The position numbers and the translations under genes were made by a program. DNA of 64,000 nt from Plantago ovata (lineage: Eukaryota > Streptophyta > Magnoliopsida > Lamiales > Plantaginaceae). Within the stretch, counting starts at the first letter, position 1; every line of letters begins with the position of its first letter. The notes below the pieces were generated by a model that saw only the letters and a list, made by a program, of their open reading frames with translations, did no database searches and had not been told where the DNA came from. Shown piece by piece: positions 59,693-64,000 of this stretch. Location of the stretch: NCBI GenBank assembly GCA_028274465.1, contig CM051456.1:1117545-1181544 (forward strand), given 5' to 3'.

Positions 59693-62600
59693 TCAAAAGT
59701 TGCAGCAACGAGCATGTCCCTTCATGATATTGTCCCATAAACAGATCATCTGTCTTGGGGACTGGTAATGAGCAGTGTAATAATCTTCTATGCAGCCATA
59801 CTGGCAGAATTTCCAGCTATGCGAATATTTCACTCGGTTTGTGCTCTTGAACTTCTCGACCCACATTCCCATACTCACGTCTTCCATTTTGAATAGCTGG
59901 AAATTTAGGTGTGTGTGTCAACATTTGCTAATTATCAATGACTGTAAGTTTCATCAATATGAACTTGGAAACTACATACCCGTAGGCTATTGTTTGCACG
60001 TTGAGACACAATGTGATTAGCAATGTCGTTTGAAATTATATACCCGGGACCATTCGCGTAGGGCGGATATATCTCTTCAGGCCATTCCTGCGAATACAAA
60101 GGTATCTGGGCTATTGACAGACTTTCCTTTATGAATACTTAACAAAATGGTATAGATGCAGAAAATTAAATAAATTTCCATTCTTACAGACAACAAACTT
60201 AGTACCTTGTAAGAGACAGCCCATTTTCCAGTCCTAAGAGGCCGGTGCAAGAGGTTTAGATTTCCCATATACAACGACCTCTCCTTAGGTGCTTGTTCGA
60301 TTTCTTTTAAGATGGTTTCTACCCTTAGGAAAGTGTCGTCATCGCACTTCATTATGTATTCCGCTGTCAGATTTTTAACCTGCAATGAAAATGCACATGG
60401 AATGATGGAAGTAAGAGATAAAGCTAGACCACACTCTACACAAAATTAATAGAGCATTAAGCATATGCACGATGAATGTCAGGCCATACCCCGTATTCAC
60501 AAATGGCAATAGTTTTGAGGACTACTAGCTCATATCGGTCCATGAAAGGCATGATCTCTATATCACCAAAATAAGCAGCCTCCTTCTTCAAAATCACATT
60601 TACCTCGCTTCTTGGATTCTACAAGTGTTTCGTAAAACTTTTAGCTAATAAACTGAAGTGATTGAGATATCATCTTAACCTCCCGCCTATAAACTGGCAT
60701 GAAGAATTTGTCTTACCAGAGCAACAAAGAAACGCACAGCGACTTGAGATGACTTAATGGCTGAAGACTGCATCCACGTCTTCCTCACTGCCATGCGCTC
60801 AGCAAAGTGATTTGTAGCGGAAAGAACACCAATAAAGAGTCGAACATATCCCTGACTGACTGAACGATATTTCCATTTCTCGGATAAATCCATTACCCTA
60901 CTGGGTGAAAAACTCGGATGTGAGCTTGGCAGTGAGGTAACGTACACTGAATGGACATCCACGTCACCTTTGATCACCAATCCAGTTGCATCTTCTAGTG
61001 TGAAACCCTGAAGAATGATAAAGTGAGATAAAAAAAAGACAATCGATGAACCACTAAGGAGTCAACCTCAAGTAACGTACCGTTCGATATGGAAATGAAG
61101 TCACGTGACGACCCCCAACATTTATATGGAATCCATCGACTCCAGCATGTACAGTCAGGATGAACATTCGTCCCTCACGGAAGGGAAATGGCCAAGTAAC
61201 TTCGGGTTTCTTTGCACGTCCTACGAATCGATCAAACCATGAAAATATCCTGGACTCTTTTGAACCGATAATATCATTACGAAGCCATTTTTCACATCGC
61301 ATATGTCCATCAACTGCCAAGAATAATCATATCAACATGATGCAGATAAGGAAAACACGAAAGACATGTAGGCATCATGATATTGACTATAAAAATGGCC
61401 ATTACTGGAATGTCATTCCAGAATCACTTAAAAACCGACCACTGAGGGTTCCAACAAGAAAGTTCAGAATCATCTGAGCAATTATTTTTCTATTGCACGT
61501 TTCTAGCTAGGGATATTGTGACAGGATGATAAGAACTGGGGGGGGGGGGTATTGCATAACCAGTTTTCCTTGCTTATATTGGGAACTAAAAAATAAAAAA
61601 ATTCACTCGATCATATTACAAAAATTTAAGTCAACTGGAACTGATTTATTCCGAAAATAGGAGCTGCAGGTTACGTAAAATCACGGCGAGCAAAATGATT
61701 ATCAGACTACATAGGAAGTTCCCTAGTACACCTGAAGCTGTAATAGCCAATTTAGAACAGATCTGATCTCTCATAAGGTCCCATGCATATTATACTAAAT
61801 TTGAGACACGCCCATCACACAGCCTTATATGTTTTTACTATATGTATTGAATAAGTATAAAACTGCTCAATCTATCAAATATTTTCTTTCTGTTTGCATA
61901 ACTCTTTGCTGAGGTAAGGAAGCTTCACATTATTATTGTCGTTGTACAGATATACACTAATAAAAAAACATAGATTTTCCGATTACAACATTAACTTCCC
62001 TAGCAGAAAGAATATAACAATAGTGCCGGAAATTCCATATGAGTGTCAATTTCAGAATGCTTATATAGTCGACAAGTCCGCATGATGTCATATCCTCCCA
62101 TTACCAGAGAAAACAGAAAAACTCCTTAACAATAATAACAAATCATGTACCAGAACAACAAATTTCAGTTTCATTTACATTTTTCTCTCACGTTTCATTA
62201 GGCTTCTTCATCTCCACATTTTTACATAAGGCTTTACGTAGTTAGGCACCTAATATTGCTTAAACTATGCCAAATCTACGACAAAACAGAACTACAGAAG
62301 TACCAAAATCATACCTAGTGTGTCGTCATCAATCTTGGATGGTACACCGTCACACCTCTGAGCTGTTCCCCATTGCATTCTGTAACACGTATTTTGCTCA
62401 ATAACGGGTTGACCACTCCAGTCTCCTCTCAAACGAGGATTCAAGTGCAAAATCTTTGGCGGATCCTCCCCATCAACAGACTTCAGTCCTTGCAATTCAA
62501 CGATAAACTGTGAAACATGTACCAGCCCGTCATCGACTCTTGCTTTAACAGCCCGTCGAACATACTCTTTGTGTGCATAACGTGGAGATCCAGTTATCGT

Positions 62601-63194
62601 AACAGAAGAACCTGCTGCAAGACCACATGGCAGGAAAACAACAATATCACCACTCTTAGTAAGCTCTTCTCCATTCATTGCAATCCCTGTAGGGCATGAC
62701 TCTGATTTCCCCTCAAGTACGGTGCTCATTTCGATTTTGTTTTCATCATACTTGCTCAATTCTCCCCATGCCTTCGAACCCAATGTCCAAGCCTCATCCA
62801 CCATTCCTTCTAGATTAGATGAGTTACTTATCGTAATCCTATTCATTCGCCTCAATACATCAGCAGTAATTCGACCATATTTTTTACTACCATCTTCACT
62901 CTCCTCCGTGGCATTATTTTGAGCCTTTGACAAACCACCCCGATTTTCACCCTTTTGTACATGGTGAGATTCATTGAAAGAAACAGCACCAGCATGTAAT
63001 TCATCATCTCCAAAAGATAACCCCTCATAACCAACATTACTATTATCATCACCGAAAACAGATGAACTCTCCAAAAAATCCGGGAACTTGAAGAAAATAA
63101 GAGTCAAGTACAACAAAGCTGCACCGAACAAAATATACAAAAGGCCGAACCTCCTCCCACTTGAAGGCTCACCTTTCAATCTCCTCATTATCAC
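59693..63194 (-). CDS. Hydroxyproline O-galactosyltransferase (GT31, galectin-domain type), seven exons
   Basis: Minus-strand exons: 62315-63194, 61081-61313, 60717-61007, 60490-60618, 60206-60379, 59980-60087, 59693-59896. Introns are GT..AG and in phase; the product is 672 aa (Arabidopsis GALT2-6 are about 640-690). Residues 14-38 ([20 protein letters not shown]) form the single signal-anchor of a Golgi type II protein. A galectin-like domain follows (about 190-380; [20 protein letters not shown]), then the GT31 catalytic part ([20 protein letters not shown]) with the metal-binding DDD at 524-526 (KCDDDTF). The C-terminus ([16 protein letters not shown]) fits the family. The enzyme adds galactose to hydroxyproline on arabinogalactan proteins, the first step of type II glycan synthesis. 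The start could be Met1 or Met3. No break is seen. Confidence 0.93.
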
Positions 63195-64000
63195 AGACTA
63201 CTAACATACAAGAACCGGGGAATATATAAGCCGCCTCATAAATCTTACTAACATCCACACTTGTGCAAACTAACTTGCCAGCAATATCTCAAGGCCTAAA
63301 AAGACAGAGACCGAAATAAATCCATGAGCATATCAAGATAAAGATTACAATTAGATAGATAGACTTAGTGAAAGCCTTAACAGAAACTGAAATAGGCCAA
63401 ACAGCATATGAAGAAAAAATCTCATTTTGATAGAGAAATTAAACCAGAGCACAAAAACAAAAACAAACCCATGAGCATATCAACAAAAAGATCACATTTT
63501 GATGCATAAATTGAAAGTGAAAGTAGAGTATAAAACTTACCAGGATATATTTGCAGAAAAAGGTTTAGGAAAAAGTTAAAACCCAACAAGAAAGGGTGAT
63601 GGATTGATTAAAAACAAGAACCCTAATTTTGCTGCAGGAAAAAATAAAGGGAAAGTATCAATCAATCAAATCAATAAACCCAGAAGACAATACAAATAGA
63701 TAGTTTCAAGTGAAAGCTAACAATATATAATACTTACAGAAATTGTACTCCTATTACGTGTTACTGTAAATCTACGTCAAGGAGTGAAGTTGACTGCTTA
63801 CTTTCTTCTTCAAGTTTTCTGATTCCACCAAACTATGCTACAGTGGACTAATGGAGATAGATTCTGGACGTGGAAGGAAACTGGAAAGGCAAATTGTAGC
63901 GGCTAAAAAAGATGGTACTACTGTAATAGTTATTTGCCAATCAGGCCATGTAGAATGCTAGAATTCATATCTTCCTCTGTTTTTAATGGTTTTTCTTCTT
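63195..64000. other. Leader and promoter side of the galactosyltransferase gene
   Basis: On the minus strand upstream of the ATG the sequence is A/T-rich with plausible leader-intron signals: a TTGCTGCAGGAAAA-like segment near 63630 on the plus strand is ambiguous, and a GTAAGTTTTATACTC donor-like site lies on the minus strand near 63540. No other gene is visible before the window ends. Confidence 0.4.

Noticed and set aside
1-64000. CRISPR array, operon or bacterial-type defence system
   Set aside because: The window is plant nuclear DNA. Regular repeats here (62-bp minisatellite, palindrome arrays) lack unique spacers of uniform length and associated genes.
1-64000. Intact LTR retrotransposon or endogenous viral copy
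   Set aside because: I found no paired long terminal repeats and no recognisable protease, reverse transcriptase or integrase region.

Overview
This is nuclear DNA from a flowering plant, almost certainly a eudicot. The genes are split by GT..AG introns, the background is AT-rich, and every recognised product belongs to a plant family (PINOID kinase, BAG regulator, F-box protein, NLR, aromatic amino acid decarboxylase, remorin, arabinogalactan galactosyltransferase). I cannot name the species.

Layout. 1-3650 holds no gene. 4641-6704 (+) is a complete two-exon PINOID-type AGC kinase. 6705-17800 is mainly mobile-element territory: two hAT-type MITEs with perfect 8-bp target duplications (9526-10023 and 13897-14498), a short inverted-repeat element (10074-10244), a Mutator-type MITE with a 10-bp duplication (15381-16136) and a possible organelle-derived insert near 8700-9010. 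17995-18323 is a short coiled-coil frame with a 35-residue repeat. 18581-20640 (-) is a BAG-family gene whose reading frame is broken at both ends. 22872-24035 (+) is an intact F-box gene, followed by a duplicated, decayed NLR remnant. 27505-28685 is a Mutator-type element that may carry captured sequence. 29214-30725 (+) is an intronless tyrosine/DOPA decarboxylase gene with one in-frame stop at codon 60. 31190-31510 holds two tRNA-derived SINE-like copies. 32785-33995 is a Mutator-type element built around a palindrome array. 34411-36560 holds fragments of kinase and unidentified genes. 37287-40154 is a segmental duplication in which one copy carries an insertion and the other shows the empty site.

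40571-44844 (+) is an eight-exon metallo-beta-lactamase-fold hydrolase (316 aa). 44845-53200 is gene-poor and contains an unusually small 85-bp SINE-like insertion with a 17-bp target duplication. 54126-57908 (+) is a six-exon remorin (513 aa) with a 62-bp minisatellite upstream and decayed copies of the start of exon 3 inside intron 2. A possible small spliced gene lies at 59063-59390 (-). 59693-63194 (-) is a seven-exon hydroxyproline O-galactosyltransferase with a galectin domain (672 aa); its leader region runs to the window edge.

The genes are not a functional cluster. They are ordinary plant genes separated by transposon-rich spacers. The most interesting material is structural: Mutator MITEs with palindrome arrays inside, tiny SINEs, exon ghosts in the remorin intron, a natural empty site, and several host genes damaged by only one or two changes.
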